64,000 nucleotides of DNA from Bradyrhizobium hipponense (GTDB taxonomy: Bacteria > Pseudomonadota > Alphaproteobacteria > Rhizobiales > Xanthobacteraceae), in assembly GCF_008123965.1 (NCBI RefSeq), contig NZ_VSTH01000099.1, positions 1 through 64,000 of the forward strand. Direction: 5' to 3'. The translations under genes were made by a program, and so were the position numbers. Positions 17,528 through 26,824 of the stretch are shown here, one piece after another (position 1 is the stretch's first letter; every line of letters begins with the position of its first letter). A model generated the notes under the pieces. It was not told the DNA's origin. It was given only the letters and a program-made list of their open reading frames with translations, and did no database searches.

Positions 17528-18928
17528 TCACACCACCGGCTTCACACCCGGCAGCGCCTGCACCAGCTCGCGGAACTTGGTGCCGCGGATCTCGAAATTG
17601 CGGTACTGGTCGAAGGAGGCGCAGGCGGGTGACAGCAGCACCACGGCGTCCTGCAAACCGGACGCTTCCGCATCGCGCGCGGCATTCGCGACCGCGACAT
17701 CGAGCGTCTGGCTGATCTCGTGCGCCACTTGCGCGCCCAGCGTTCCCGAAAACTCCTGCGCCGCCTCGCCGATCAGATAGGCCTTTCGGATGCGCGGGAA
17801 GAAGGAGGTCAGGCCAGTGATGCCGCCCGCCTTCGGCTTGCCGCCAGCAATCCAGAAGATGTCGGCAAAGGACGACAGTGCATGCGCGGTGGCATCCGCG
17901 TTGGTCCCCTTGGAGTCGTTGACGAACAGCACATTGCCGCGGCGGCCGACCTGCTCCATGCGGTGCGCCAGGCCGGGAAAGCTGCGCAGGCCGTTCTGGA
18001 GCACATCCTGGCTGATGCCCATCGCCAGCGCGGCAGCGGCGGCGCAGGCCGCGTTCTGTGCATTGTGCAGCCCACGCAGCGAACCGATGCCGCCGAGCGC
18101 GGCGACCTCGCTGCGGGCGCCGCCCGAGGCGCGCACGATCGTGCCGTGCTCGACATAAATTCCGGAGGCGACCGGATTCTTGACGGAGATGCGCACGACG
18201 GTCTTTCCGGCGCGGTCAAGCCGGTCGGCGATGTCGCGGCAAAAGCCGTCGTCGACACCGACGATCGAGGTGCCGCCCGCTTGCACGCCGGCGACGAGGC
18301 GCTCCTTCACCGCGGCGTAATGCGCGATGGTGCCGTGACGGTCGATGTGATCCTCGCTGACATTGAGCAGAATGCCGACGGAGGGATCGAGCGAGGGCGT
18401 GAGATCGATCTGGTAGGACGACATCTCGATCACATGGACGCGGCCCATGCGCGGCGGCTCCAGCGACAGGATCGCGGTGCCGATGTTGCCGCCCATCTGG
18501 GTGTCGTAGCCGGCCACCTTGGTCAGGTGCGCGATCAGCGCCGTCGTGGTCGACTTGCCGTTGGTGCCGGTGATGGCGACGAACGGCGCGTCCGGCGCAT
18601 GCCGCCGCCGCTCGCGGCAGAACAGCTCGATGTCGCCGATCACTTCGACGCCCGCCTCGCGCGCCTTCAGCACGCTCCAGTGCGGGACCGGATGCGTCAG
18701 CGGCACGCCAGGTGCGAGCACCAGCGCTGCGAGATTCGCCCAGGAGACGTTGCGCAAGTCCGCGGTGATGAAGCCGGCTTGCGCCGCCTTGGCGACATTC
18801 TCGGCGCTGTCGTCACCGGCGATCACCTCGGCGCCGCCGGCCTGCAGGGCGTGGCAGGAGGCGAGCCCCGAGCCGCCGAGGCCGAACACGGCGACCGTCT
18901 TGCCGGCAAAGGACGTGACCGGGATCAT
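17528..18928 (-). CDS. murD: UDP-N-acetylmuramoyl-L-alanine--D-glutamate ligase MurD
   Basis: MurD adds D-glutamate to UDP-MurNAc-L-Ala using ATP. The 466-residue product has an N-terminal Rossmann-like domain (VAVFGLGGSGLASC), the P-loop GTNGKST at residues 121-127, the middle-domain segment EMSSYQIDLTP, NVSEDHIDRHG, and the C-terminal NDSKGTNADAT. It starts 8 bases behind the mraY stop, so the two are almost certainly co-transcribed. Confidence 0.98.
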   Translation of the reverse strand: MIPVTSFAGKTVAVFGLGGSGLASCHALQAGGAEVIAGDDSAENVAKAAQAGFITADLRNVSWANLAALVLAPGVPLTHPVPHWSVLKAREAGVEVIGDIELFCRERRRHAPDAPFVAITGTNGKSTTTALIAHLTKVAGYDTQMGGNIGTAILSLEPPRMGRVHVIEMSSYQIDLTPSLDPSVGILLNVSEDHIDRHGTIAHYAAVKERLVAGVQAGGTSIVGVDDGFCRDIADRLDRAGKTVVRISVKNPVASGIYVEHGTIVRASGGARSEVAALGGIGSLRGLHNAQNAACAAAAALAMGISQDVLQNGLRSFPGLAHRMEQVGRRGNVLFVNDSKGTNADATAHALSSFADIFWIAGGKPKAGGITGLTSFFPRIRKAYLIGEAAQEFSGTLGAQVAHEISQTLDVAVANAARDAEASGLQDAVVLLSPACASFDQYRNFEIRGTKFRELVQALPGVKPVV

Positions 18929-18935
18929 CGATCGC

Positions 18936-20039
18936 TCACCGCAGCTTCAGCGTCGACAGGCCGGCAAGCGCCAGCATCACCGAAATGATCCAGAACCGGA
19001 TCACGATCTGCGGCTCGGTCCAGCCCAGTTGCTCGAAATGGTGGTGGATCGGCGCCATGCGGAAGATGCGCTTTCCGGTGAACTTGAACGATACCACCTG
19101 CACGATGACGGAGACCGCCTCCAGCACGAACAGGCCGCCGATCACCGCGAGCACGATCTCGTGCTTCACCGCGACCGCGATCGCGCCCAGCATGCCGCCG
19201 AGCGCGAGCGAGCCGGTATCGCCCATGAAGATCGAGGCCGGCGGAGCGTTGAACCAGAGGAAGCCGAGCCCGGCCCCGAGCAGCGCGCCGCAGAGCACCG
19301 CGAGCTCGCCGGTACCCGCGACATATTTGATCTGGAGATAGTCGGCGAACACTGCGTTGCCGGCGAGATAAGCGATCATCGCAAAGCTCGCGGTGGCGAT
19401 CATCACGGGCACGATGGCGAGGCCATCGAGACCGTCGGTGAGATTCACCGCATTGCCGGCGCCGACGATGACGAAGGCGCCAAAGACGACGAAGAACCAG
19501 CCGAAATGCAGCACCGTATCCTTGAGGAAAGGAATCGTCAGCGCGGTCGACGCGGGATCGCGATTGAGCCGCACCAGCGCATAGCAGGCGGCCAGCGCAA
19601 TGACCGCCTCGATCAGCAAGCGAAGCTTGCCGCCGAACCCGGTCGTGGTCTGCTTGGTGACTTTGAGGTAATCGTCATAGAAGCCCACGAAGCCGAAGCC
19701 GAGCGTCACCGCGAGCACGATCCAGACGTAGGGGTTGAGCGGATTGGCCCAGAGCACGGTGCCGACCGTGAGGCCGGACAGGATCATCAGCCCGCCCATG
19801 GTGGGCGTGCCCTTCTTGCTGAGATGCGATTGCGGTCCGTCGGCCCGGATCGGCTGGCCCTTACCCTGCCGGATGCGCAAGTGATCGATGATCCAGGGGC
19901 CGAACAGGAACACGAACAGCGCGCCGGTGACGACGGCGCCACCTGTGCGGAAGGTAATATAGCGGAAGACGTTGAGGAAGGTGCGAACCGCACCGAAGCC
20001 CGGAAATGTGTTGGAGAGCTCGATCAGCCAGTAAAACAT
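18936..20039 (-). CDS. mraY: Phospho-N-acetylmuramoyl-pentapeptide transferase MraY
   Basis: MraY moves phospho-MurNAc-pentapeptide onto undecaprenyl phosphate to make lipid I in the cytoplasmic membrane. The 367-residue multi-pass protein has the family motifs GTPTMGGLMIL, FVGFYDDYLKV with its aspartates, NAVNLTDGLDGLA, FMGDTGSLALGG and APIHHHFEQLGW. The length matches the usual 360 or so. It lies between murF and murD on the same strand. A 176-base stretch toward murF shows no gene. Confidence 0.98.
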   Translation of the reverse strand: MFYWLIELSNTFPGFGAVRTFLNVFRYITFRTGGAVVTGALFVFLFGPWIIDHLRIRQGKGQPIRADGPQSHLSKKGTPTMGGLMILSGLTVGTVLWANPLNPYVWIVLAVTLGFGFVGFYDDYLKVTKQTTTGFGGKLRLLIEAVIALAACYALVRLNRDPASTALTIPFLKDTVLHFGWFFVVFGAFVIVGAGNAVNLTDGLDGLAIVPVMIATASFAMIAYLAGNAVFADYLQIKYVAGTGELAVLCGALLGAGLGFLWFNAPPASIFMGDTGSLALGGMLGAIAVAVKHEIVLAVIGGLFVLEAVSVIVQVVSFKFTGKRIFRMAPIHHHFEQLGWTEPQIVIRFWIISVMLALAGLSTLKLR

Positions 20040-20215
20040 TCAGAAGGTCCTATGGCGCCTTTGCACGCGAACTTGGCCTTGACCGGCCTCACGTGCCTCA
20101 CGCGCATTCGCTGGTCTTGGTTGCGCAGGTCTTGGTCATGGTCGGGCGACCTCTAAGAAACCGGACGGCTTCGCGCCGCAAAGGGTGGGATCTGGAACAG
20201 CGCCTTCCAAGCAGT

Positions 20216-21595
20216 TTACGCCTTTGCCTGCAAGGCGGCCACCAGTGCCGGCACAAACTTGTTGACCCAGAACATCTTCTTGCTGCCCTTGACAACCACG
20301 ACATCGCCTGCCTTCAGCAGGCCTGCGACGGCATTGGGCTGCAGCGTGGCGGGATCGTCATGCCAGCCGAGGGCTTTGCCGGCCGGCAGCACGTCGTGGA
20401 GGTGGCGCATCAGCGGCCCGACGCAATAGACGCCGTCGATCCCTGCGAGATGCCCGGCGAGACCGGCGTGATAGCTTGGTGCGTCATCGCCCAGTTCCAG
20501 CATGTCGCCGAGCACCGCAATGCGGCGACCGCCGCTCACGTGGCGCGCCTGAAGGCTTTGCAGCGCAGCAGCCACGCTGGCCGGATTGCCGTTAAAACTA
20601 TCGTCGATCACGGTAACGCCGCCGACGACCTGCTCGACGCCGCGGCCGGTCATGATGCCGACCCGGTCGAGCTTGATCGCGAGCGTCGCCGCATCGAGGC
20701 TCGCCGCACGGATCGCGGCGAGTGCCGCAAGCGCATTCTGCACCCGGTGCGGCGCACCCGGCGTGAGGCTGAATGCGAGCTCCTTCTTGCCGATTCCGGC
20801 GACCACCTGCCAGCTCTCGCCATGCGGGGCGTGCGTGATCTCGTGCACCTCGGCATTCTCGCCGAAACGTACGACCTTGCCCTTCCATTCGGGCGCCTTG
20901 ATCCCGGCCGGCAGCACCAGCACGCCGTCCGGGGGCAAACCGAGTGCGATCGACACCTTTTCGCGGCGGATCGCCTCGAGCGAGCCGAGCTTTTCCAGAT
21001 GCACCGGCTGGACGTTGACGACGAGAGCGACGGTCGGCCGCGTCAATTCGCTGAGCCGCGCGATCTCACCACGCTGGTTCATGCCCATCTCGACCACCCA
21101 GAGGCTCGCATCGGGCCTGGCGTTGCACAACGTCAGCGGCACGCCCCAGAAATTGTTGAAGCTCGACGGGCTCGCAAAGGCGTTCGGATAGGCCGCCAGA
21201 AATTCCTTGGTGCTGGTCTTGCCCGCGCTGCCGGTCAGGCCGATCACCGGCCCGTTGAAGCGCGCGCGCGCGGCGCGTGCCAGGCCCCAGAGACCGTCGA
21301 TCAGCGTGTCCTTCACAACAATCTGCGGAATGCGAATCCCCGCGATCTCGTGCGGCACGATCATTGCGGCCGCACCGGAAGCTTCGGCCTTGTCCGCGAA
21401 CTCCCATCCGTCACGCGCACTGGCGAAGGCCGAGACGAAGCCGCCGCTCGGCGTGCCGCTGAGCGCAACGAACAGGCTGCCCGGCTTCACCAGCCGGCTG
21501 TCCTGGGTGACGAGACCGATTGGCGTGTCCGGGAATGTTCCGGCAACACCCAGCGCACGCGCCACTTCGGCAACTGTCCATAGTGGCGCGCTCAT
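20216..21595 (-). CDS. murF: UDP-MurNAc-tripeptide--D-alanyl-D-alanine ligase MurF
   Basis: MurF attaches the D-Ala-D-Ala dipeptide made by Ddl to the UDP-MurNAc-tripeptide. The 459-residue product has the N-terminal MurE/F-type substrate fold with QDSRLVKPGSLFVAL, the P-loop GSAGKTS at residues 122-128, EMGMNQRGEIARLSEL, and VIDDSFNGNPASVAAAL. Its start overlaps the murE stop by 4 bases, which points to coupled translation. Confidence 0.97.
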   Translation of the reverse strand: MSAPLWTVAEVARALGVAGTFPDTPIGLVTQDSRLVKPGSLFVALSGTPSGGFVSAFASARDGWEFADKAEASGAAAMIVPHEIAGIRIPQIVVKDTLIDGLWGLARAARARFNGPVIGLTGSAGKTSTKEFLAAYPNAFASPSSFNNFWGVPLTLCNARPDASLWVVEMGMNQRGEIARLSELTRPTVALVVNVQPVHLEKLGSLEAIRREKVSIALGLPPDGVLVLPAGIKAPEWKGKVVRFGENAEVHEITHAPHGESWQVVAGIGKKELAFSLTPGAPHRVQNALAALAAIRAASLDAATLAIKLDRVGIMTGRGVEQVVGGVTVIDDSFNGNPASVAAALQSLQARHVSGGRRIAVLGDMLELGDDAPSYHAGLAGHLAGIDGVYCVGPLMRHLHDVLPAGKALGWHDDPATLQPNAVAGLLKAGDVVVVKGSKKMFWVNKFVPALVAALQAKA

Positions 21596-23064
21596 GCAAC
21601 CCTCGACGCTAATGCGGCGGCGACCGCCTCGTGATCACTGAAGGGCAGCAGCTGGCCGCCGACAATCTGCCCGGTCTCGTGGCCCTTGCCGGCAATGAGT
21701 AGCGCATCGCCTTCTTGCAGGTCCTCGATCGCGGTGCGGATCGCCGCGGCGCGGTCGCCGATTTCGCGCGCGCCCTTTGCGGTCGCAAGGATTGCAGCGC
21801 GAATGGCTTCGGGCCGCTCGCTGCGCGGATTGTCGTCGGTGATGATGACGCCGTCGGCGTTCTCCGCCGCGATCGCGCCCATGATCGGCCGCTTACCGGC
21901 ATCGCGATCGCCGCCGGCGCCGAACACGACGATGAGTCGTCGCCTGGCGTAAGGGCGCAGCGCCTGCAACGCCTTCGCCAGCGCATCGGGCTTGTGCGCG
22001 TAATCGACGAAGATCGGCGCGCCGTTGCGCTCGCCGACGCGCTCGAGCCGGCCCTTGGCCCCTTCGAGATGTTCGAGGCTTGCAAACACATTCGCCGCAT
22101 CGCTGCCGGTGCCGATCGCAAGGCCGGCCGACACCAGCGCGTTCTCGATCTGGAATTCGCCGACCAGCGGCAGCCGGATCGAATGCCGCTTGCCGCGGTG
22201 TTCGAGCGCAAGCACTTGCGAGAAACCTTCGACCACGGCATCGACGAGACGAATGCCCTCGCCTGCGCCATCGCCACTGCGGCCGACGGCCATCACGCGC
22301 AGGCCGCGCGCCGTCCCGGCCTCGATCGCTTCAGCCGAGCAATCATGATCGGCCGAGATCACCGCGGCGCCGCCCGGCGGAACCAGTTCGCGAAACAGCC
22401 TGAGTTTTGCGGCCAGGTAATGCGCGACGGTCGGATGGTAATCCATGTGGTCGCGCGAGAGGTTGGTGAAGCCGCCGGCGGAGACGCGCACGCCGTCGAG
22501 ACGATACTGATCGAGCCCGTGCGAAGACGCCTCGAAGGCGAGATGCGTGACGCCGTCGCGTGCGATCTCATCCAGTTGCCGGTGTAGCGCGATCGGATCG
22601 GGCGTCGTCAGCGAGCCATAGACCGTGCGCTTCGGCGACACCAGGCCGATGGTGCCGATGCTGGCGGAGACATGCGCGAGCCGCTCCCAGATCTGCCGCG
22701 TGAACGCCGCGACCGAGGTCTTGCCGCTGGTGCCGGTCACCGCGGCTATGGTCGCCGGCTGCAAGGGGCAGAAGCTCGCCGCGGCCAGCGCCAGCGCGCG
22801 GCGCGGATTGGCGACGCTGATGAACGGCACCTTGCAGGCCGCCGGCGGATGGTCGCCGACAATGGCGACCGCGCCTGCGGCAACGGCCGCATCGATGAAG
22901 CGCGCGCCGTCGGTCTTGCTGCCTGCGAGTGCGAAGAAAACATCGCCGCGCTTGACCGCGCGACTGTCGAGCGCAAGCCCTGTCACATCGAGCGCGGCAG
23001 CGGCGGCCTCGATCGCGGCATCATTGCCAAGGACATCTTGGCCAAGGAGATCGCGCAGTTTCAT
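21592..23064 (-). CDS. murE: UDP-MurNAc-L-Ala-D-Glu--meso-diaminopimelate ligase MurE
   Basis: MurE adds the third amino acid of the stem peptide. The 490-residue product has TGLALDSRAVKRGDVFFAL near the N-terminus, the P-loop GTSGKTS at residues 111-117, and VDYAHKPDAL in the C-terminal part. The motif DNPR at residues 411-414 is the known marker for meso-diaminopimelate specificity, as opposed to lysine. It overlaps murF by 4 bases and is 82 bases from ftsI. Confidence 0.97.
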   Translation of the reverse strand: MKLRDLLGQDVLGNDAAIEAAAAALDVTGLALDSRAVKRGDVFFALAGSKTDGARFIDAAVAAGAVAIVGDHPPAACKVPFISVANPRRALALAAASFCPLQPATIAAVTGTSGKTSVAAFTRQIWERLAHVSASIGTIGLVSPKRTVYGSLTTPDPIALHRQLDEIARDGVTHLAFEASSHGLDQYRLDGVRVSAGGFTNLSRDHMDYHPTVAHYLAAKLRLFRELVPPGGAAVISADHDCSAEAIEAGTARGLRVMAVGRSGDGAGEGIRLVDAVVEGFSQVLALEHRGKRHSIRLPLVGEFQIENALVSAGLAIGTGSDAANVFASLEHLEGAKGRLERVGERNGAPIFVDYAHKPDALAKALQALRPYARRRLIVVFGAGGDRDAGKRPIMGAIAAENADGVIITDDNPRSERPEAIRAAILATAKGAREIGDRAAAIRTAIEDLQEGDALLIAGKGHETGQIVGGQLLPFSDHEAVAAALASRVA

Positions 23065-23146
23065 GGTCTTCCAGTCGACATGCCGTGCCGGAACGCCGAA
23101 TCGGCGTAAAATACCGACTCAGCACCGGCGACGGGCTACCCGTTGA

Positions 23147-24901
23147 TTACTGGGTTGCTCTGGATGCTGCAAGAATAAGGCGCTCGGACGGCGGCAGGTC
23201 GAAGCGAGGTTCGACGCCCAGAAGCGGCGCGATCCGTTCGATCACCTTGCCGCCCGTGGGCACCGCATTCCAGCCCGAGGTGATGAAGCCGTGGGTCTCC
23301 GGCAGCGCCTGCGGCTCGTCCAGCATCACGAGGATCTGATACTTCGGATCGTCGCAGGGCATGATCGCGGTGAAGGAGTTGAGCACCCGCTTCTTGGCAT
23401 AGCGGCCGTTGATGACCTTCTCGGACGTGCCGGTCTTGCCGCCGACGTAATAGCCTTTGATGTCGGCGGTCTTGGCGGTGCCGATCTCGGCATTCAGCCG
23501 CATCAGGAACCGCATCTTGTCGCTGGTCTCCTGCTTGATCACGCGCTTGGCCAGCGCCGCCGCTTCCGCTTCGCTGCGCTTCATGAATGTCGGAGGAATG
23601 AGATAGCCGCCGTTCACCAGGGCGTTGATGCCCATCACTGCCTGGAGGGGCGCCACGGACAGGCCCTGACCGAACGCGACGGTAACCGTGTTCAGCTCAC
23701 TCCAGCGGCGCGGCACCAGCGGAGCCGCACTCTCGGGCAACTCGGTGCGCAGCCGCGTCAACTGGCCCATCTTGGCGAGGAACGCCTTGTGCGCCTCGAC
23801 GCCCTGGCCGAGCGCGATCCGCGCTGCGCCGATATTCGACGAGTAGGTGAACACTTCCTTGGTGTTGATGAACCGACCGAGCGGATGGCTGTCATGGATG
23901 GTGAACTTGCCATAGTGCAGGTTTCCGCGCGCGTCCCACGACGAGTTCAGGTTGATCTTTCCGGAATCGAGCGCCATCGCCAGCGTGAACGCCTTGAACG
24001 TCGATCCCATTTCGTAGACGCCGGTGGTCAGGCGGTTGATGCGATCGGGGTCGTGGGCTTCCTTGGGATTGTTGGGATCGAAATCCGGCAGCGAAACCAG
24101 CGCAACGATCTCGCCGGTCTTGACGTTGGAGATGATGCCGGACGCCGCCTTGGCGTGGAACTTTTCCTTGGCTTTCGAGAGTTCGTCGCGTAGCGCGTGC
24201 TCGACGCGCAAATCGACCGACAGCTCTATCGGCTTTTGCAGCCGGTCGGTGGCAAAGCCGGCGCGGTGGAGATCAGCGAGGCCTTGATTGTCGAGCCACT
24301 TCTCCATGCCGGCGATGCCCTGGTTATCAATGTTGACCAGACCGATGAGGTGGGCGACCTCGTTGCCGGTCGGATAGACGCGCTTGTTCTCGCGCAGGAA
24401 TCCGATGCCGGGAATGCCGAGCTTGTGGATGTCCTGCTGCTGCTTCGGCGTGATCTCGCGCTTGAGCCAGACAAAGCCCTTGCGCGTCTTCAGGCGCTCG
24501 CGCACCTCGGCCTCGTCGAGGTCGGGCACGGTCGCGGTCAGCAGCTCGATCGCCTCGTCCTTGTCGATGATGCGGCGCGGCTCGCCGAACAGGCTCGACG
24601 CCTTGACGTCGGTTGCGAGGATCGCGCCGTTGCGGTCGACGATGTCGGGCCGCGCGGTCGCGACCACCTCCTGCGCCGCGGCGCGCCGTGCACTGTGGGC
24701 GTCGGCGCCGATCGCAAACATCACGAGCCGGCCGCCGATCAGCGCATAGACCCCGGCGAAGGCGAGGATCGCCAGCCCGACACGCGCCCGCGCCTTGGCG
24801 GCACGGTCGACATTGCGCCCGTAGAGCAGGCTGCGGATCAGCCGCTGCCGCCAAGGCTCATTTGATTTCTCGACAGGCTTGGCCGGAGTTGCAGCACTCA
24901 T
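23147..24901 (-). CDS. ftsI: Septal penicillin-binding protein FtsI (PBP3)
   Basis: FtsI is the transpeptidase that cross-links septal peptidoglycan made by FtsW. The 584-residue product has a cytoplasmic N-terminus, one membrane segment around residues 42-66, a PBP dimer domain, and the transpeptidase domain. The catalytic Ser300 is in STFK, the SxN motif is at 354-356, and KTG is at 489-491. The start overlaps the ftsL stop by 4 bases. All catalytic motifs are intact. Confidence 0.97.
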   Translation of the reverse strand: MSAATPAKPVEKSNEPWRQRLIRSLLYGRNVDRAAKARARVGLAILAFAGVYALIGGRLVMFAIGADAHSARRAAAQEVVATARPDIVDRNGAILATDVKASSLFGEPRRIIDKDEAIELLTATVPDLDEAEVRERLKTRKGFVWLKREITPKQQQDIHKLGIPGIGFLRENKRVYPTGNEVAHLIGLVNIDNQGIAGMEKWLDNQGLADLHRAGFATDRLQKPIELSVDLRVEHALRDELSKAKEKFHAKAASGIISNVKTGEIVALVSLPDFDPNNPKEAHDPDRINRLTTGVYEMGSTFKAFTLAMALDSGKINLNSSWDARGNLHYGKFTIHDSHPLGRFINTKEVFTYSSNIGAARIALGQGVEAHKAFLAKMGQLTRLRTELPESAAPLVPRRWSELNTVTVAFGQGLSVAPLQAVMGINALVNGGYLIPPTFMKRSEAEAAALAKRVIKQETSDKMRFLMRLNAEIGTAKTADIKGYYVGGKTGTSEKVINGRYAKKRVLNSFTAIMPCDDPKYQILVMLDEPQALPETHGFITSGWNAVPTGGKVIERIAPLLGVEPRFDLPPSERLILAASRATQ

Positions 24902-25290
24902 TGCTTGTCCTCGGGCTGAGGCACCGAGCCCGTCACCGCATCCGGATCGCTCGCAGCCTCGATGGTGTTGAGCATGGCCCCGATCGGGTCGGGCTCGCCT
25001 GGCCTGAACATCCGCGGCGGACGCTCCGGCAGGTTCTTCAATGAGTCATATTGCGTCGCGTTGATCTGCTTCAGCGGCAGATGCCGCTCGGCAAGGCCTT
25101 GCAGGCGCAGCGGCGCATCGAGCTTGGCCCATTCGGACCGCAGCGACGCGATGGCGTCGCGCTGCTCGCGGATCTCCGCATGCAACCGCAAAACCTTCTC
25201 GGTGCGGGCCGTGGAATCCATCTTGATCCGGTAGACATAGGCGGCCGCGAAGATCAGCGCGCCGATGACGAGGAGGTGGATGATGCGCAT
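24898..25290 (-). CDS. ftsL: Cell division protein FtsL
   Basis: FtsL is a small bitopic protein that forms a coiled-coil complex with FtsB and FtsQ. The 130-residue product has a membrane segment at about residues 3-20 (IIHLLVIGALIFAAAYVY), then a heptad-like helical stretch with AEIREQRDAIASLRSEWAKL. A proline-rich tail follows. Sequence identity in this family is weak, so the call leans on its place between rsmH and ftsI. It overlaps ftsI by 4 bases and is 3 bases from rsmH. Confidence 0.88.
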   Translation of the reverse strand: MRIIHLLVIGALIFAAAYVYRIKMDSTARTEKVLRLHAEIREQRDAIASLRSEWAKLDAPLRLQGLAERHLPLKQINATQYDSLKNLPERPPRMFRPGEPDPIGAMLNTIEAASDPDAVTGSVPQPEDKQ

Positions 25291-25293
25291 GCG

Positions 25294-26283
25294 CTAGCCA
25301 CCCCTCATCACGTCGGAGAGTCTTGGCCATGACGACGGCTCGCCGTCGTCATGCGCGGGCGCAGCCGTACGCTCGGCGGCACGAAGTTTAGCGGAACGGG
25401 CACGCGGATTGCGCGCAACTTCCTCTTCGCCTGCGATCACCGGCCGCCGCGTCAGAAGCTGGAAACTCGGCGCTGTCTGCGCCATTTCCGGCAGATGGCG
25501 CGAGCCGCCGCCGGTCCTGGATCGCTCGGACAGGAAATTCTTGACGATGCGGTCTTCCAGCGAGTGGAACGAGACCACCACGAGCCGGCCGCCAGGCCGC
25601 AGCACGCGTTCGGCTGCCGCCAGCGCAGTCTGGAGTTCCTCGAGCTCTTCGTTGACGAAGATGCGCAGGGCCTGGAACGTCCGCGTCGCGGGGTGGATGT
25701 CCCCGGGCTTTGAACGAACCACCCTGGCGACGAGATCGGCGAGCGCGCGCGTGGTCGTGAAGGGCGTCTCTTGTCGGTCCGCCACGATGGCGCGGGCGAC
25801 GCGGCGCGAATGCCGCTCCTCGCCGAAGAGATAAATGATGTCGGCGAGATCAGCTTCCGAGGCGCGCGCGACAACGTCGGCCGCGGTCGGCCCCGACTGC
25901 CCCATCCGCATGTCGAGCGGACCGTCGAGGCGGAACGAGAAGCCGCGACCGGCCTGGTCGAGCTGCATCGAGGAGACGCCGACGTCCATCACGACGCCGT
26001 CGACGGCGTCGACACCTTGCGCCGCGCAGACCTCATCAAGGTTCGAAAAGCGGTCCTCGACCAGCGTCAGCCGGCCCGCGGAGCGCTCGACCAGCTCGGC
26101 ACCATCAGCGATCGCGGTGCGGTCGCGATCGATTGCGATCAGACGGGTTCCCGGCACGTCGAGGATGGCGCGGCTGTAGCCGCCGCCGCCGAAGGTGGCA
26201 TCGACATAGATGCCGCCCTCGCGCGGTGCGAGATAGTCGATGGCCTCGCGGCCAAGGACGGGGATATGCGGAACCGAGCTCAT
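25294..26283 (-). CDS. rsmH: 16S rRNA (cytosine(1402)-N(4))-methyltransferase RsmH
   Basis: RsmH (MraW) methylates C1402 of 16S rRNA using S-adenosylmethionine. The 329-residue product from the chosen start has HIPVLGREAIDYL, the SAM-binding loop YVDATFGGGGYSRAIL, DGVVMDVGVSSMQLDQAGRGFSF, and the C-terminal VVSFHSLEDRIVKNF. The open frame runs upstream to 26496, but the conserved family start MSSVPHIPVLG fits 26283. It is the first gene of the minus-strand dcw run. No mraZ precedes it. Confidence 0.96.
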   Translation of the reverse strand: MSSVPHIPVLGREAIDYLAPREGGIYVDATFGGGGYSRAILDVPGTRLIAIDRDRTAIADGAELVERSAGRLTLVEDRFSNLDEVCAAQGVDAVDGVVMDVGVSSMQLDQAGRGFSFRLDGPLDMRMGQSGPTAADVVARASEADLADIIYLFGEERHSRRVARAIVADRQETPFTTTRALADLVARVVRSKPGDIHPATRTFQALRIFVNEELEELQTALAAAERVLRPGGRLVVVSFHSLEDRIVKNFLSERSRTGGGSRHLPEMAQTAPSFQLLTRRPVIAGEEEVARNPRARSAKLRAAERTAAPAHDDGEPSSWPRLSDVMRGG

Positions 26284-26824
26284 GCGGCACGCCTGCCGAG
26301 CGCCCAAGTGGACGTCCGAACGAACATCCATACCAAATTGGGGGCGGGCAAGCCCATTGCGCCTCGAATTGTTCCGCGTCGCGGCGGTTCCACGACCCAA
26401 CCCCTGTGCAACATGGCTGCCGAACCCGGTCGCCCCGGACAGCAAGCCCGGTGTTCCCAGTGGAATTTGTCGGGCAGCCATGGAATTTCGAGCCAAAAAC
26501 GCTTTGGCCGCCTCCGGACGCGGGTCGGCTCTTCACCTCTCAGTAACGGCCCTTAGCGTTAAGAAAGCGTTGATCGTTTCCTTACAAGTGGAAAAGGTCG
26601 CGAGCCGGTGATGCTTCATCCACACACAAGGCGCAAAATGCATCCGTTAACCGCCCCGCGCGATTGCGCCGGCGGGAGGGTAAAGGAATAGTAAAGTGAG
26701 GGCCTTAACGGCCTATGGTTCCCCCGTTCGATTTGAGCTGCCTATGCCGCCCGGTTCGCCCGCGCCACCTGGACCCGACTCGAAGCGTCAACGCGTTCTC
26801 CCGGTTCCCAAGACTGCGGCGATC
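26284..26824. other. Gene-free divergent region upstream of the dcw cluster
   Basis: This 541-base stretch lies between the divergent rsmH and the amidase gene and should hold both promoters. It shows no MraZ-like reading frame and no GTGGG-type repeat set of the kind MraZ binds. Visible words include CTTAGCGTTAAG near 26551, GTTAACCG near 26646 and GCCTTAACGGCC near 26703. On the minus strand TTGTAA and TCTTAA are 17 bases apart near 26552-26583, a weak promoter match only. No site is claimed with confidence. Confidence 0.4.
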
